Counted from the first letter of the stretch, positions 23,453 through 37,115 are shown. The stretch is 64,000 bases of DNA from Sclerodactyla briareus (GCA_026419785.1 JAODTK010005522.1:124001-188000), one strand, 5' to 3'. The notes: generated from the letters alone by a model not told the origin. Numbers and translations are program-made.

Positions 23453-23725
23453 GTGACCATCGTGCACTATCCTGTGAGAATAAACATGGCCGCAAATTTC
23501 TGGCAGATGTATATAAATGCTGACCTGGCGTGTCCACCTCGCATAATCAAAGACAGTAAAGCTCGGGCTGTAGAACAATACATGATGAGATTGAAACTCA
23601 CTGGCAACTCAAGTGCTGTGGACATGGTATGTCCCCCGGAATGTGGCACACTACCCACGTGTAAAAGTGGGACTATGAGGTGCCTCATGAATAGTAGTGA
23701 GTGTTGTACGTGGAAGCCCTATTAG
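23453..23725 (+). CDS. Possible exon, product unrecognised
   Basis: An open frame of 90 codons reads NMAANFWQMYINADLACPP and onward to LTGNSSAVDM, where it meets GTATGT, a usable donor at about 23628. Past that point it becomes cysteine-rich (CPPECGTLPTC). It lies about 90 bases from the PA-domain exon but on the opposite strand. No domain is recognised, and it may be chance. Confidence 0.2.
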   Translation: MTIVHYPVRINMAANFWQMYINADLACPPRIIKDSKARAVEQYMMRLKLTGNSSAVDMVCPPECGTLPTCKSGTMRCLMNSSECCTWKPY

Positions 23726-23835
23726 AAAGTCTCCCAGGGAACATGTTGCAGTGACAAATCAAAATGTTGTGCTAGGAGTTAACAAGCACAGGTCTGTCTA
23801 TAAGATACGGTATCAGGAGCCACTACAGCTCAATC

Positions 23836-23905
23836 AGGCGTGATATCTTTAATATCTATAGAGCACTTTGAACATGTCGCTGACATGATAAAGTGCTATA
23901 TAAAC
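23836..23905 (+). repeat. SINE tail fragment
   Basis: CTATAGAGCACTTTGAAC and AAAGTGCTATATAAAC match the tail architecture of the SINE at 9415-9788. The tRNA-like head is not clear, so this is probably a 5'-truncated or diverged copy. Confidence 0.5.
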
Positions 23906-25670
23906 ACAATGTTATTCTTAGCATGCAATTTGATCACCGGAAAAATGTGCACTGCAATTTTTAGAAAGAAGTATTGTTGTCTGTCTGCTGGACAACTGCA
24001 CAAGCGATCATTAATCTCAACCCTGCATGTCGTAAATACCAATCCACAGGCTTTCACATGATATACATCGGGCTTGTGCTGTGTGTGAAGCAACAATCAG
24101 TTGTAAAATAGTGACTAGCCCCAAGCTAGGCCATAATGGATGAACAAACGCGGGGCACACACTACCATGCTATTCAGGTTTGCCGACACAGGCCTAATCG
24201 AATGAGACGTTCATTCCTGAATATGCACCAGAATGACAGCATATTGAATGCGAATATATTTTCAGAGGATAAGATGAGTATATATATTGAATACACAAAC
24301 TTCAAATCAAACAAAACAATCAGTTTCGAAGGACAAGTGATGAAAACGGACTGCCAATTGAAATTTGTGATGGGTGATTGTAATTTTCATGGAATCTGGT
24401 AATTTCTTGAAATAAAGCGTAAAACGTTATTTTCTGCGAACGCGAATACTCCCGGGCCCCATTCCTATCCACCATGACTACTCTTGACACGGTACGGAAT
24501 GCAGTAGGTTTGGGGGCTGCCTGCTAGGTCCCCTGTCGGGTGTTGGAGGGTTGGTTAGACCCAGGCCTGGTCTCTTGCCTGGAGGCTGGGTTATTGGACG
24601 CAGCAGGTGGATGCGACTTGGTGCCCTCGGCATGCACTACCAAAAGTGAGTGAGCTCTTCTATTCCCATAGAGGAAGTGAAAATTGTTGTTTTCACTTCA
24701 TTTCAAGAAACTGTTTGGAGGCATTCTGCTATACACCTCAACACCGAAGAAATTCAGAAAAATTCATTTACAGATGCAGGCAGAAAATATTCTGCCCCCT
24801 CTGAATGGAGGAAGCATCCCTATGCGTACGGTATCTCCCTGTTTAACTAGCGATACCCAAGACTGTTTGGGGCCACAGGAAGGTTCCTATACTCCCCAAT
24901 TGCTGACACCACACACAGCCTAAGTATTTTCATTTCGCTGCGGGTCAAGAGGCCTGGGAACCTCCCTTCAGTGGGGAATATAATGCTAGATCCTACTGGC
25001 AGGGGGTGGGGGAGGCTACTGGGCGGGGGGAGGCTACTGGTAGGGACGGGGGAGGCTCCTGGCAGGGAGTTGGGGAGGGGAAGTAGAGGATGAGGGTGAC
25101 GGTGAGGTCTTTAGAGATGAGGATGCGGCATGATGCCATTAAAGTCAGGTTCACCCAAGCACAGGAGTGAGACCGTCTGGAGAGGCTGTAATGAATTGCA
25201 GAGAAGTAGGTAGGTCCCAGAATGCAAAAATCATATATGGAATAATATGGGAGCTATACAAGGCCCATATACAATACGTGAGATGATAGATAATAGCCAC
25301 CCCTTCACTCAGTCATGTCAATAGTGTGCAATGACTGGGTCCAGGCTCTCTCAGGCCATGGAAAAAGTATTGTCCGTCTTCAAGAAGTTGACAGTGTTAT
25401 TCACTCCTTTCCCTTTTTGTTGGGGGGGGGGGGCTGTTTTCACAATTATGGCGCATCTCACATCTGCGTCTATGGACCCCAGTCTGATCCTCCAATCTCA
25501 CCACCTTTCGTCAACTGCAGTCTCCCTCCATAATGAGCACAAACTGTAGTTTCGTTATCTGGACCCGTTGGTGCTATGGATTGGCTGGGTAAATTGCTTC
25601 CAGGCTTCCAGTGGATTAGCTATGTACAGCAACCCTGAATTGAATGGAAATAAAAAATAGTTTGGAAATG
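23906..25670. other. Unassigned sequence
   Basis: No gene can be supported. Around 24640-24830 three frames are open at once. One follows a CCCATAG acceptor-like site and reads EEVKIVVFTSFQETV, but no domain is visible. A GGGGGAGGCTACTGG-type short tandem repeat lies at 25000-25080 and a poly-G run at 25422-25433. Confidence 0.35.
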
Positions 25671-25675
25671 GTCTT

Positions 25676-26053
25676 AAGGCAAAGTCCAACCAAGTAATAA
25701 TCTTTTTAGTGTTATAATGTTAAAGAGAATAAATGATCATTCAAACATCAATTTGGTGATTTTGGCAAACTGGCAACCTTTGTATGATGTCATATCTACC
25801 AATTATAAGAGAAAAGAGATAAGACATAAGGACATATTTCTGAACCTTTTCTTTAATATCAGTAGACATGACATAATCAAATGTTGCCAAGTTGCGAAAC
25901 TGCCCACATTAGCATGATAAATTAATAATCTTTAAAAATTTCTAACTTCATAACCGAACATGCTAGGAACATGAACACAAGTTTGATTGGCATGATTTTC
26001 AATGCTCAATCATATGATATTAAAATATTTATGGCTGGACCTTGCCCTTTAAC
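25676..26053. mobile_element. Palindromic MITE, copy 1
   Basis: The termini GGCAAAGTCCAACC and the reverse complement of GCTGGACCTTGCCC form inverted repeats. TTAA or TAA occurs outside both. The centre is itself palindromic: GGCAACCTTTGTATGATGTC faces a complementary block ending ATCAAATGTTGCCAAGTTGC. Related copies lie at 27172-27533 (opposite orientation) and 55270-55515. There is no coding sequence. Confidence 0.6.
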
Positions 26054-26099
26054 TGGGTAGAACATCACCTTTTTGGTCTACTTGGTGCCATACACAGGC

Positions 26100-26590
26100 T
26101 GTTTCCCATATGTGGCTTATTTTTAGGGCAATTGTTGAGGATTCTCAGACTAGAGCACCAACGGTGGCTGTAGCTCAAACCACACACATGCACCAATGTG
26201 AATGTACAATTATGTTTAAATGTTCAAGATCATGAGGCCAAGTTGGCAGTTAAACAATGGCCTTATTGTGCCCCTGTAACAAGTTTTGACCTTGATCTTC
26301 ATATGGCCAAAGATGTCTTAGCAGTCAATCCTTGGTGCCATACACAGGCCTTGGAGCACTACCAAGGAACATTATGATACAGTTTCAAGAAAAACTAATG
26401 TACCTCCGTAGGAGGAGATACATGTTGAAATTTTACACATAATGGCCTATATTGCCCCTTTATGACCATTGACCTTCTCAAAGTCAAAACAGGTCCCATC
26501 GGGTCATAACATGTGGTACAAGTTTGCTGGACATCTGGCACAAAATGACCGTTCAGGGGCCAAAAAGGCACTTGTTGACACACTGGATAG
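26100..26590. repeat. Diverged dispersed repeat
   Basis: Phrases such as AATGGCCTTATTGTGCCCC, TTGACCTTGATCTTCATATG and GGTGCCATACACAGGC recur, loosely, within 34240-36360. This suggests a shared repeat family. Boundaries are not clear and no coding is seen. Confidence 0.4.
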
Positions 26591-27060
26591 ATAGGCCATG
26601 ATGCCCAAGTGAGACCTGGACCAGCAATGTGCACCTAAATTTGTAGAAGCATTTTGCAGGATTGCACATGATTGGCCTTTGGGCCCACACTGAGCTTCAA
26701 GTCCAAAATTCCTGAGAACCCTAAGTTACGGCTATTAGACCATCATCATGATTAAACATCAGCACTGACCTTTGCATTGGGCCTTGGGGCAGAAGTTCGC
26801 AAAAACCCCTGATGGACCACCACCAAGAAGTATTGTGTAAACTTTGAAGAGAATCTATTGAAACTTGTAGAAAGAGGTTATTCAAAGTATTTATTACATG
26901 AAATTCCATGAAATGAGCCTCGGGGCCCAAGTGGGACCTCTGATAAAAAATTCCTGATAACCCAAAATGTACGGCTGTTAGAACATCATTATGACAGTAT
27001 GTCAGCACTGTGCACCAAAATATTGTTCTACACAAGGTCTGCAACATTAGACGGCTGGTG
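26590..27060. repeat. Second copy of the satellite-like repeat at 3290-4020
   Basis: The order CCTGAGAACCC, TACGGCTATTAGACCATCAT, CATCAGCACTGACCTTTGC, AACCCCTGATGGACCAC and GAAACTTGTAG reproduces that of the first locus. Internal units are again about 175-230 bp. Confidence 0.6.
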
Positions 27061-27171
27061 TACTGGAAGGACAAAAGATTACTATGAAATCATACATATC
27101 ACTATACTATAAACTGGAGTGTATACTCACTGGCTTATTAGGCCGTTAGTTGAGGAGTGCCTAATTTGAAG

Positions 27172-27533
27172 GGAAATTCCAGTCGAAAATATTTAAAATG
27201 TCTATGAATTGTGCATAAAAAGCATTCAATCAAACATTGTTCATTCATAGCATTTCGTTCTAAAATTTATGAATTTTTCAAAGCTACACAAATCTCACTG
27301 CTAATTTTGCAATTTTGCAACATTTGATGACATCTACCATTTGAGAGAAAATGATAAGAAATAGGCTTTTTTCCTTATGATTGGTAGATATGACATCACA
27401 AAAAGGTTGCCAGTTTGCCGAAATCAGCAAATTATATGAAATTTGCGGAAGCCATATCTTCCCAACTGAACAAGCATGAACCTGGAACAAATTAACACCA
27501 AGAAGAGTAATAATTTGGCTGGAATTACCCTCT
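27172..27533. mobile_element. Palindromic MITE, copy 2 (opposite orientation)
   Basis: The termini GGGAAATTCCAGTC and the reverse complement of GGCTGGAATTACCC form inverted repeats. Centrally, TTGCAACATTTGATGACATC and ACATCACAAAAAGGTTGCCA are inverted relative to each other and match the core of copy 1 in reverse orientation. Confidence 0.6.
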
Positions 27534-27619
27534 AAGTGTAATGTACCAACACTTATCTGCCAGAAATGCTCCATGAATCACTTAAAATTGGACTTCCAAA
27601 AGTCTATCGAGTTGTATAT

Positions 27620-28120
27620 AAACATTTCTAATTTTGAAGTCTCAAACTGACAAATGTTACAACAAATATTTGAAATTTGTTGCTCTTGCAAAAGTGAGAT
27701 ACAGCCTCCCCATTTTCCTTTACGAGTCACCACTTGGACAACCCAGGAAGTTATGTCTGTATTTCATTGTTTCATTTTGGTTATTAAGTCAACATTTAGC
27801 AGAATTTCCTGTTGTCTTCCTCTCACCAAGCAACCATCAACACCTACCAACCCACTACAGCTCCTCTCGTCTATAGACTAAATGCTTTTTTGAAGTGATA
27901 ATCAATTTGTGAATTTCAGTAGAAAAAACAAAGATTGGTTTGCAGGGTTGTGCAGGTATGACATCATTCATTAATGTCAGATCTGGATGCTTTTCATCTT
28001 GCACAATACACATGCACAAATTTCAAAGGACTGTAACTTTGGGTTCAGACTGAGGGATTCAGTTTTTTTTCCCGCTATATATGAGCCACTTTGTAATTAA
28101 TGCCTGCAGTTGTCCCTTAA
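27620..28120. repeat. Dispersed repeat, uninterrupted copy
   Basis: Matches 12530-13310 but lacks the 390-bp insertion found there. It includes CCTACCAACCCACTACAG, AAACAAAGATTGG, GGACTGTAACTTTGGG and CTGCAGTTGTCCCTTAA. It serves as the empty-site reference for the insertion at 12757-13146. Confidence 0.6.
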
Positions 28121-28319
28121 TCTTGACTATCGAAGGATAGGCGTTAGGGCTATGTATTGTACAAGTCCTAATTTCGAGCAGGTCTAAATGTGATGGCCTC
28201 TAAGACCCTGGCCATTGCCGTGGATCCAGCATGTTTCGCAGGCAGGTTACCTTTCCGAGCACAAGTTTCAACAGCATTGAGTTCTGTATGTCAAGCAGCG
28301 TTGTAAGTTGGGACCAACA

Positions 28320-28552
28320 CATCTGAGACTGAGGCCGTAACAGAGGTGTCCGAGAACCGCACCAGGAGCACACCTTTGAGACCGCGGACCAGCAATGCTC
28401 GAGACCGAGACCAAAGACCAATGTATATAGTGTATAGAGCAACAATTTTTGAAGTTTCAGTTGTATCTAGGCCTAGTTTACACCCACATGCTCCTATCAT
28501 TTACATATATATATAGCACTATGACAACCTCTGCTCATTGATACATCTTGTT
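28320..28552 (+). repeat. GAGACC-repeat element, copy 1
   Basis: A degenerate CGAGACCGAGACC-type tandem is followed by TATATAGTGTATAG, a GCCTAGTTTACAC-like block and CATTGATACATC. The same order occurs at 44388-44645, so the two are copies of one element whose GAGACC tract varies in length. Confidence 0.6.
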
Positions 28553-28619
28553 TTTTCTCCTATAATCTGCCAAAAGTCATCACTTTTCAATCTTCAACAA
28601 TCAATAAGGATAGGCCTAA

Positions 28620-29020
28620 CCACTGAGTGTAAATCAGTATATGGTCCGTCGCTCTCTCCCTTTTCTATCACTACATCTTTTGGGCATTGCCCCTCTGAGC
28701 TGAGCCCATTATGCCCCACGCCTTCATACCAACCCGGGTAACTCGGCTGACAAGCCAGCATGCATCCATATACTGTTTGCATTCCTGCAGCCCCTCTGAT
28801 TCTCATTCTTCCTCCTTCGTTGTCAGAACCTCTCGCCTTTGGAATGCTTTGCCATCTGTCTGCTTTCCTCTTCCTACAATTCTTCAGCTTTGTCAAGTCT
28901 AGGATCAACAAGCTGTCTCTCAATACTCCTTCATAGCTCTTTCAATCCTCTCTCAAGCCGGCCTCGTCCTAGGTTTTAAGCCTTTGCCTGTCTTGTGCCC
29001 ATGAAAATAAAATAAAAATC
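28620..29020 (+). mobile_element. LINE 3' end (non-LTR retrotransposon fragment)
   Basis: The reading VRTSRLWNALPSVCFP at about 28820-28875, followed by a QLCQVK/R-type stretch, is the conserved C-terminal tail of reverse transcriptases of several non-LTR clades, where RLWN-LP is near-universal. The fragment ends in an A-rich AAAATAAAATAAAAA tail at about 29000-29016. That fits target-primed insertion on the plus strand. The 5' part of the element is missing. The reading frame is broken in places. Confidence 0.65.
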
Positions 29021-30990
29021 CGGGTGGGGCCATGTAGGCATAGGATGTACATATAACCCCTCAGAGTCATTCTCCACGTCACCTAGCAAAACATGGGATA
29101 TTGTAACAGTTTTTCTATAGGCCTGTATCCTCCTGATAGGAGGGTACCCACCCCTCACTGTACACAGGCACTTGTACATTACATGCATAAAAATGAAGCA
29201 ACTTACTACTAATCCATAGTCAGGAATTGGTTCCCCAAAATTTTATGGGGCATCGAAATAACTGGTCGGTGATGTTACCATCGAATACTGGAATGAGAAG
29301 GAGGGCGGATGTGAAATGTGGACATATGCTATAGGTTATTTGTTCCACCATACATTTTGGAATTATATCCAGCAACACATGGGATCATAAGGTTGGCGGC
29401 GGGTACAGTCCTTGAAGTTACACTCCGAAAGTACGTCAGTACAGGTTCCCATATGTGTAAGTCCATGGCCTAACATAGAACAAATTGTCGGTCAAGGTTG
29501 GAAGGTTTGCCACTGTTTATTTAACTGACCGAATAACCTTTAATGACAGGAGATATAAAGATTTTTTTCCTCCATGCTGTAAGACCTTTCCTGAAATTTC
29601 AACTCCACCATGGGCATTGTAGTGATTGTAGTGGTAATTACATTTTTTTCTGCTCAGGACCAACCTTGAATGACTAGTGGAGACATGATGGTTTATGAAA
29701 AGATTCCTCTTTTGATCTACCCTTTGTCCTGAAATTCAACGTACAGGCCAGGAACTTCAATCCACGTTATCGAAACAAGCACAGTGGAAGAGTCTGGAGT
29801 GATATATTTTTAGCCAATTTTAGCTTGTAAACCAAAACGTAATCACCTAGATGGATGGAGCTCATACTCGGTATGAGCGTTCATCATTATGACTACATGA
29901 GCACTGTTATTTTGGGTTCAAGGTGGAGAGGTCAATAACAGGTCGAAGTTGGAAAATCCCTTGTAAATATGAGAAGTTCAGAATGTTTGGCTTGATACAG
30001 TGTAGTTGAAATTAAGTGTGCAGCTTTCTTATCGAGCGTACAGGAACCCTATACTCGATCAAGATTTTCAAAAATCCTCCTTTCCATGGAAATGGGAAAT
30101 TTGTCAGACATGAGTGCCCACAATGAACTGGTATAATTTTCCTATTTTTCTTGTGTCTGGCCATAGGTTGCTGTCTTCACTTTATCATGCTTAAAAGAGA
30201 TTCTCAGCGAACCTACCTTTTAGCTACAGCCCCTATGAATAATTAATGAGGACCAACATCAATACTGCAGTTAGCAGTCAATTTATCAGACTTCCTCACT
30301 CCTCACAAAATAAGTTTTGACGGAAATCGGACCTTCGATTGTCAGAAAATTCACTTTTTATGATTTTGTTTCCAAGCAACTGCTCACTAATGATATTATT
30401 GCGATCGGCCCCGAAACAATAGGGATCATCTACTCACTATGGAGATCCACCACCTACGTATGGAGAATACCTCTTTTCAAAGTCTTGCACTTATCTTGTT
30501 GTGACAATTTTCAGCGAACTACATTCGCATTAATTCTAAAAGAGGACTACAACCCATAGTATTTGTTGGCACTCCTCAATGATTTCACTCAAAAATTTTG
30601 ATGGAAATCGACCAAACTTGTTTTGTCCAAGAGGCAGCTTTCTGCCTTCCGTACCTGTGGGTAATTAGCTGTCATAGCGTATGCAATTACTGGTGTGTAT
30701 GTCCGCTGTTGTGAGTGTTGAGTGTGCAATTGTATTTTCGAAGCCTATTGTCCAGTTTTTGTCTCTTGTCTTTTGTTCTGCTCCGTGGGCCGTGTGCATG
30801 TAGCCTCTGGCATTCTTTTTGTCGACAGTATTGATTTTTTTCTTCTCCGTCAGTGAGATAGTTCGCTTGCTTACTGAGTGTGGTGTAGTTTTATCTGATT
30901 TCGCTGTTTCTAGTGTAGGCCTATATTAAGTTTTTCTCGTAACATTTTGGACCTATTAATTTCATTCTTTTTTTTAAAAATTTTACCCAA
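29021..30990. repeat. Low-identity repeat sequence, no gene
   Basis: Within 30300-30560 the phrases CCCCGAAACAATAGGGATCA and CTACTCACTATGG recur at 53085-53120, so part of this interval is a dispersed repeat. From about 30690 the sequence becomes T- and G-rich and may be the 5' untranslated region of the LINE that follows. Confidence 0.4.
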
Positions 30991-33900
30991 TAAAACGTGA
31001 GTTATACTAGTGTTTGTGAGTGTTTTCCTTTACTTTTTTTTTTTCTTCTGCTCAGTATTTTCCACTGGTATTTTTCATTTTCTGTACTTTTTGTCCTTCT
31101 ATTTATTTGCTGTTATGGGAGGAAGGAAGTCTGCTAGCCTGTCAGGGTTGTTATATGTGGAATTGATTTATCCTGAAGTCGGGCTGCAGTTTTTAAGGGG
31201 GTGAGCGTTGGGGACACCAATGCGGATGGGTTATTTATAGATGTAAGAAGTGTCATAGACTAGCCGTGCTTGAAGCGAGGCTTGGGCACGGTTGTCCGTG
31301 GAAGAGTTTTAGGAGGGGTGTTGCTGCCGATCCAACGGAATAGGTTGATCCTGTCCTGACACTAGGAATAGTTTAGTGTGCTGGCAGTTGAGGAGGCGGT
31401 GCTGGGGGGTCAGTGGGATGGAGTTGGGGCGGGGGAGATTACAGAGGAGGGGCTACAGTCAGAGCCGTGGTTTCCAGGTCGGGGTGGATGGGAAAGGGAA
31501 AGGTGGACTTTGGGGGAGGGTAGGTAAAAGTATGTTTGCTGTGGGGTTCGATTGTCCCGGTATGTTGAAACAGGGAATTTAGAGTCGCGTGGATAGCTGA
31601 AGCGTACGCGCGTTTGTCTTCCGGGAGCTAAGGGTGGAGGATATTAGTGCGAGGGTAAACAGGATCGTGGGGATGAGGGGTGGTGGTTTGTCGAGATAGG
31701 CATATATAATCTCCGGGGGTGAACAGTCAGGACTCCAATATGCCCATTCCGTGAACTGTGTGCAGGCTGAAGTCCACTAGTTCGAAAGTCGCGATTTGTG
31801 CCATTCACCTAGGTTTTGACGGTCGTGTTGCTGGTATGGACGATAGCGGGTTCTCAATAGGTGGTTAAATTTAGAGTTGTGCTGGGGAGGGCGTTCAGTT
31901 TTGTTGGATTTTGTGTTCTGGGGACGGAGGATCTTTTCGCTACAGGATGGTCTTCACCTTAATGGTGCGGGGGCTTCACGGTTAGGCAATTGGTCATTTC
32001 TGCGTGGAAGGGTTGTCAACTAAATTTGGGGCGAGGGTTTCAGGTGTCGTAGGCTTACTGGCCAGGTTGTAATAGTAAGCATCGCAGTGGGAGGTCTGGC
32101 GAGGTCAACAGTAGCGATAGATATGTTAGCCAGCTGTCATTTCTCTGTGCTAATGTTCAAAGTAATCAGGAACAATTTTTGATGAGGTTGCAGATTTTAG
32201 TCCAGTGAAACGCAAGCCTAACGTCATTGGTATTACAGAGTCCGTGTTAACAGTGGAAATTTTCCACAGCCCGAAGTCAACTTCCTGGTTTTGCTATGTT
32301 TATTAAAGGCAAGATAGGAAGATCTCACTCTCCGTGCACTGGTGGTGGATTGTTGATGTGAGGTCTTGACTTGATAGTTTTGAGGAGGTCGATATTGGTG
32401 TAAGTTTTGTCAACCCGGTTTGGTGTGAATTCTGTCTAACTCATCTGGTAATTCCCATTCTTTTAGTTGGGGCGTTGTGTACCGGTCTCTCCAAATAGCC
32501 TGATGAAAACAACTCTTCTCTTTCCGACAAGCTTTTCGAAGTTTCTGGGAAAAGTAACAATTTTCATGGGTGATTTCAATTTATCCAGCTATTTCTTGGG
32601 GTCTAATGGTACTAGTGGCAGTTGTGGATCTGGCTTTTTCAATGTCCACGCAGGATTTGTTTCCTTTCTCACATGACATTCATTCTACCAGAAAGCATAA
32701 TAATTTGGATTTGGTTTTGAGCAGTGATCCAAATTGTGTAGATCGTAGAGAGCTTGGGAAGCTCGGTCGCAAGTGGGATCACATATTTTAGCTTTCAATG
32801 TGTCCTTGTTCTGTCAATTCCCACAGAGTCTAGAGCTTGTTCCTTGTTGCGCGCGAAGGCCGAATGTTGAGGCATTCCAGGTTTTTTAGCAAAGTAGATT
32901 GGCATAAATTGGTAAAAGTATACGAATGCGTTTGACTCTGGAAGTTTCAATTTAAAAGTTAACGAGGTTATGAAAGTTTACGTTCTTGGAGGAAACGTGC
33001 GCAGTAAGAACAAGAGGCCTTCTTGGATGAGAGAGAAGTTTTTCTGGCCATCAACGTAAGCGACATTTATGGCGAGTTTATCGTGCTTCTGGGTCCGTGT
33101 CTGATCATGAGCATTTCAAAGTTCACAAAAGCTTGTCCAGCGTTTATTTCTGGGTGCTCAAACTTAGATTTCGAGAGGCAGATTGCTCTAATATCAAGAG
33201 GATAATCCTCGTGCATTTTTCTCTTATTTGAGGGGGAAGCAGAAAGTCAAGGACATGCATGGGGTCCTTTTATAGATTCCAACTCGGTATAACAATCACG
33301 ATAGCCCAGAGCTGGCTAAGGTTCTTAAATAATTAACTTCTCGTCTGTTTTTTAACTCATGAAATTGGATAATTTTGGTGACCTATTTGTCGGGGTTTCT
33401 TTCTCCGCAGAGTATGGGTATATGGTGTTGTTCGTCTGGTTTAGTAAAGGAAAACTGCAGAAGCTCAAAAGTGATAAATCTCCTGGTCCTAGTACGGAGT
33501 TACATTAACCCTTTCTTACTAAATTCCCTTGCCGGCGATTTGTCCTGTTCCACTAGCTATTTTTTTCATAAGACTCCCAGAAGGTATTGTTCCGGATGAT
33601 TGAGGAGAGCAAATGGTTTTCTCCTAGTTTCAAGAAAGTACTCCGGTTCTCTCCTTGTAATTTACAGCCAGTCAGTCTTACTAGTGTGTCTGCAAGGTAA
33701 TGGAATTAATCATTCGGGATCATGTGGTTGATTTTCAATAGCATAGTTCTATTAGAGATTCTCCTCAGGGTTTAGGAAGAATCGTTCGTGTTTGACTAAT
33801 CTCTTGGAATTTACCGGCTGCACATGCTCCACACAGAAAAAAGTAGGAGAAAAAAAGTAGGTAGAAAAAATTTTGCTAAAATAGGAGGAAAGTAGGATTT

Positions 33901-34239
33901 TTATAGAAAGTAGGAGTAAATATGGAGATTCTCACAAGATAGTTTTTCTGCCAATACTCACTAGCAGGGCTTTCTATGATTTTCTATATGGTCATCTCAA
34001 ACCTAGCAATATGGACCTGGAATGTAGTAGGAAGTCAATAGCAGAGCTTGAAAAGTAGTTCATGACCTTCCTGCATTTTTCACCCATCCTTCCATCTCTC
34101 TGACAAGTCTCCAGATTTTTACTGCCTCAGTTCCAGTTTTTGGGATGGCAACATCTAGAAGACCTGGACGACAGTGGTTTCTACTCAATCCACGCAAAAG
34201 TGATGTTTATGACCTCGAACAGCTGGCCCGTGAACTATT

Positions 34240-36360
34240 GCGATCTGCATGTCACTCTACCTATTATCTAGTATCCAAATTGTAGCAATTGACCTTTTGG
34301 CCCCCAATGGTCATCATTTGATGGATGTTGACCAAAACTTGGAAACAAGGTCATTGACCCCTGGGATATTCTGCTTTTGGGAAGGTCAAAGATCTAGTGT
34401 AAGATGTCAAAATATCTCTTTAGTCATTTTTCAAGTGTATTAGATTTTCTGAAACTTTGTCATAACGTTCCTGGGTGGTGCTTACTTTCAGCTTGTTACA
34501 GATAGGATGTGATGTCCATATAATGTCATTAAAGACAGTAACATCGGCTAAAAATAAGTATCATGGGCCGGCCCCTAAACAGTCGTCCTTTGATGGGAAG
34601 TTGACCAAAATGGGACACAATGTCAATGGACCCCTGGCAAAATCTCGACCACATAAGGTCAGGTCAAAGGGCAACAAAGTGGCACAATCGCCATTGTGTG
34701 AAAGAGAGAGTAGTAGGGACAGCTTTTGACATTACACTTGAAATCCTGGCGTGTAAGAAGAGGAACAAACAGGAGGAAGGCGAGATTCCAAAGGCTAAGA
34801 AATTATTAAAGAAAACTGAAAGAGGAGTGGGAACAGACACCACAGGGTTAGCGCCTAGATACAGACAATATAGTCAAGAGCCCCAGGGGTCAGTGAACAC
34901 TGTGACTGTTGGAGGCCCATAAGTCTTTCACCAGATTGTTTAACTCTAATGGTATTATACGAAGGCAGCATCAAAAATCTGTGAAAACCAACGGTGAAAA
35001 AACACCATGCAAGGATGACATTATGAGTGAAACTCCTTTGTGGCCACGTACAATTGGTCATTTGTGTAAATGTTGCAAACAAGAACACCAATGGTGCTGA
35101 AGCCCAAACATAACAAAATGTATCAATATTTCATTGCAAAGAGACCGATGTGCAGCTATGGTTGAATGGTCAAGAAATCCAATCAATTCCAAGATTCCAC
35201 ACAATGCCTGATTAACTGGAATGTTTCATGTTCTTCTACCAACAAGGACCACCAATGGTGTAGCAGCTCAAACCACCAATTGTATCAAAATTTCATTGCA
35301 AAGAGATCAATGTGCAGTTAAGTGTTCAATGTTCAAGAACGTCTAAATGCCTTTGTATAGAGGGATGAGATGCATTTTAGCAATGTTTCACACAACAGCT
35401 AATCCCAAAAGATTTCCTCGTACGTGTCGTGTCCTATTCAAATGGATTTCTTTATGAAACATTGTGTGAATGAAAGCGGGAAGTGTGAAAGGTGAATGGT
35501 AATGACAAATGAAAGGAGGTAACACTCTTCTAGAAACATGTTATACAATTCAAGGAAGTGTATGCCTTTGTAGGAGATTGGCCTTTTGCAATTAACACAA
35601 AGGCTGTTGTGTTTCCATTTCATGACCAGCAGTCAATTATTCCACATAATACCTATTGTATCTCTCAACCTTTACATGGCCACTGTTTACCCCAGCGATC
35701 AATGAACTTATGGCCACGTTTGGTTAACATCCATTAAAGAATAAACAATGGTGGTCAGGAGGCAATTTCACATAATGGCCTATTGTCCCCAATGACACTT
35801 GGAATTGACCATGACAAGGTCAAAAATGCCCAGCATTCATCCATTGTGTACCTAATATTTGGTTCAACGTAAAAACTAATCACAGAATGACTATAAGTGA
35901 GGGCCATAATGGCAATATTCAACACAATGGCCCCTTGTGCCCCTCTAATGACCTCTAACTTGATTCACATGGTAACATCCAAAGATTCAATCAATCAATG
36001 GAATGAACAATTTGGGCCCCAAAGGCTAACTTCACACAATGGGACCCCTAGTACCCTTGCAATAACTTTGACTTTCCATGGTCAAGATGCACCAGGAGTC
36101 CAATGAACATTGTGTCCACAGTTGGTCAGCATCCATCAAATAATGCATGGCAATTGGGGACAGAGAAAGGCAATTTCAAACAGATCGGTCTATTGTGCCA
36201 TTCAAGACCTTTGACACTCACTAGTCAAAGATGCCCCCAGAGGTCAATGAAACACTGATATTTGGAGCCCCCATAGTTCTTTCCACAAGGTGTACTGTTT
36301 TGTAACTCCAAGGGATTAACGGACGGCAACCTAGGATTATATGTGAAACCAAGCTGAAAA
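34240..36360. repeat. Internal degenerate repeats of the hAT-like element
   Basis: Recurring phrases include TGGATGTTGACCAAAACTTG or close relatives, AATGGCCTATTGTCCCC, ATTTCATTGCAAAGAGA and TCAAAGATGCCC, at spacings of about 130-250 bp. Some recur loosely at 26100-26590. Short open frames here have no domain. The sequence may have been carried in as cargo or may be another repeat that landed inside. Confidence 0.5.
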
Positions 36361-36417
36361 CCCACCACAAAGGAACATTATGACATTCTAATGCACTTGT
36401 AGGAGAAGATACATTGG

Positions 36418-37115
36418 GATGAGATGGAATGGGACAGAATGGATGGAAGGACAGATGAATGGGAGGACAGATGGAAAGAGGATGAATAGATGGGCATGGA
36501 TAGATGCGAAAATGGATAGATGGATGGGATGCATGGATAAAGGGATGGATGGATAAATGATGGGGACTGGATAGATGGACAGGATGGACAGATGGAGGAT
36601 GGATGAGGGTTGGAATAGAGATCGGATGGATAGAAGAAATGGAAGGGATGGATGGATGGTTGAATGGAGGGATGGATGGGAAGGGTAGATGGCTGGATGG
36701 GATGGATAGAGGCTGGAGGGAGGGATAATAGATGGGATGGATAGATGGGAGGATGGTAGATGGATGGGAGCATAGATAGATGGAGGGATTGCGATACAGG
36801 ATGGATGGATAGAGGTATGGGCTGCATGGATAGATGGATTGGGAGGGAGAGATGATGGGATGGATAGATGGATGGGATGCATGAGATAGTGGAAGAGATG
36901 ATAGATGGATGGGATGGATAGATGGTGGGAGGCAGATGGGATGGGATGGAGGGTGATCGATCGGATGGATAGAAGAAAGGAGGGGATGAATGGGGGGTGG
37001 CGATGCTGGATGGATGGGTAGGGGGCTGGAGGGATGGGATGGATTGGATGGATAGTCATGGGATGGATAGAGGGATGGAGGATATGGATAGATGGGAGGA
37101 AGGGGATGGACAGAA
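36418..37115 (+). repeat. GGATGGATAGATGG minisatellite
   Basis: About 700 bp of degenerate GGAT/GATA/GATG-type units, strongly purine-rich on the plus strand, lie within the hAT-like element. The minus strand reads as IHPSIHLSIPSIYPS-like low-complexity peptide over long open frames, which I treat as an artefact of the repeat. Confidence 0.9.

Noticed and set aside
24136-24402. Plus-strand frame of 88 codons
   Set aside because: No domain, no splice or promoter support, and ordinary AT-rich composition.
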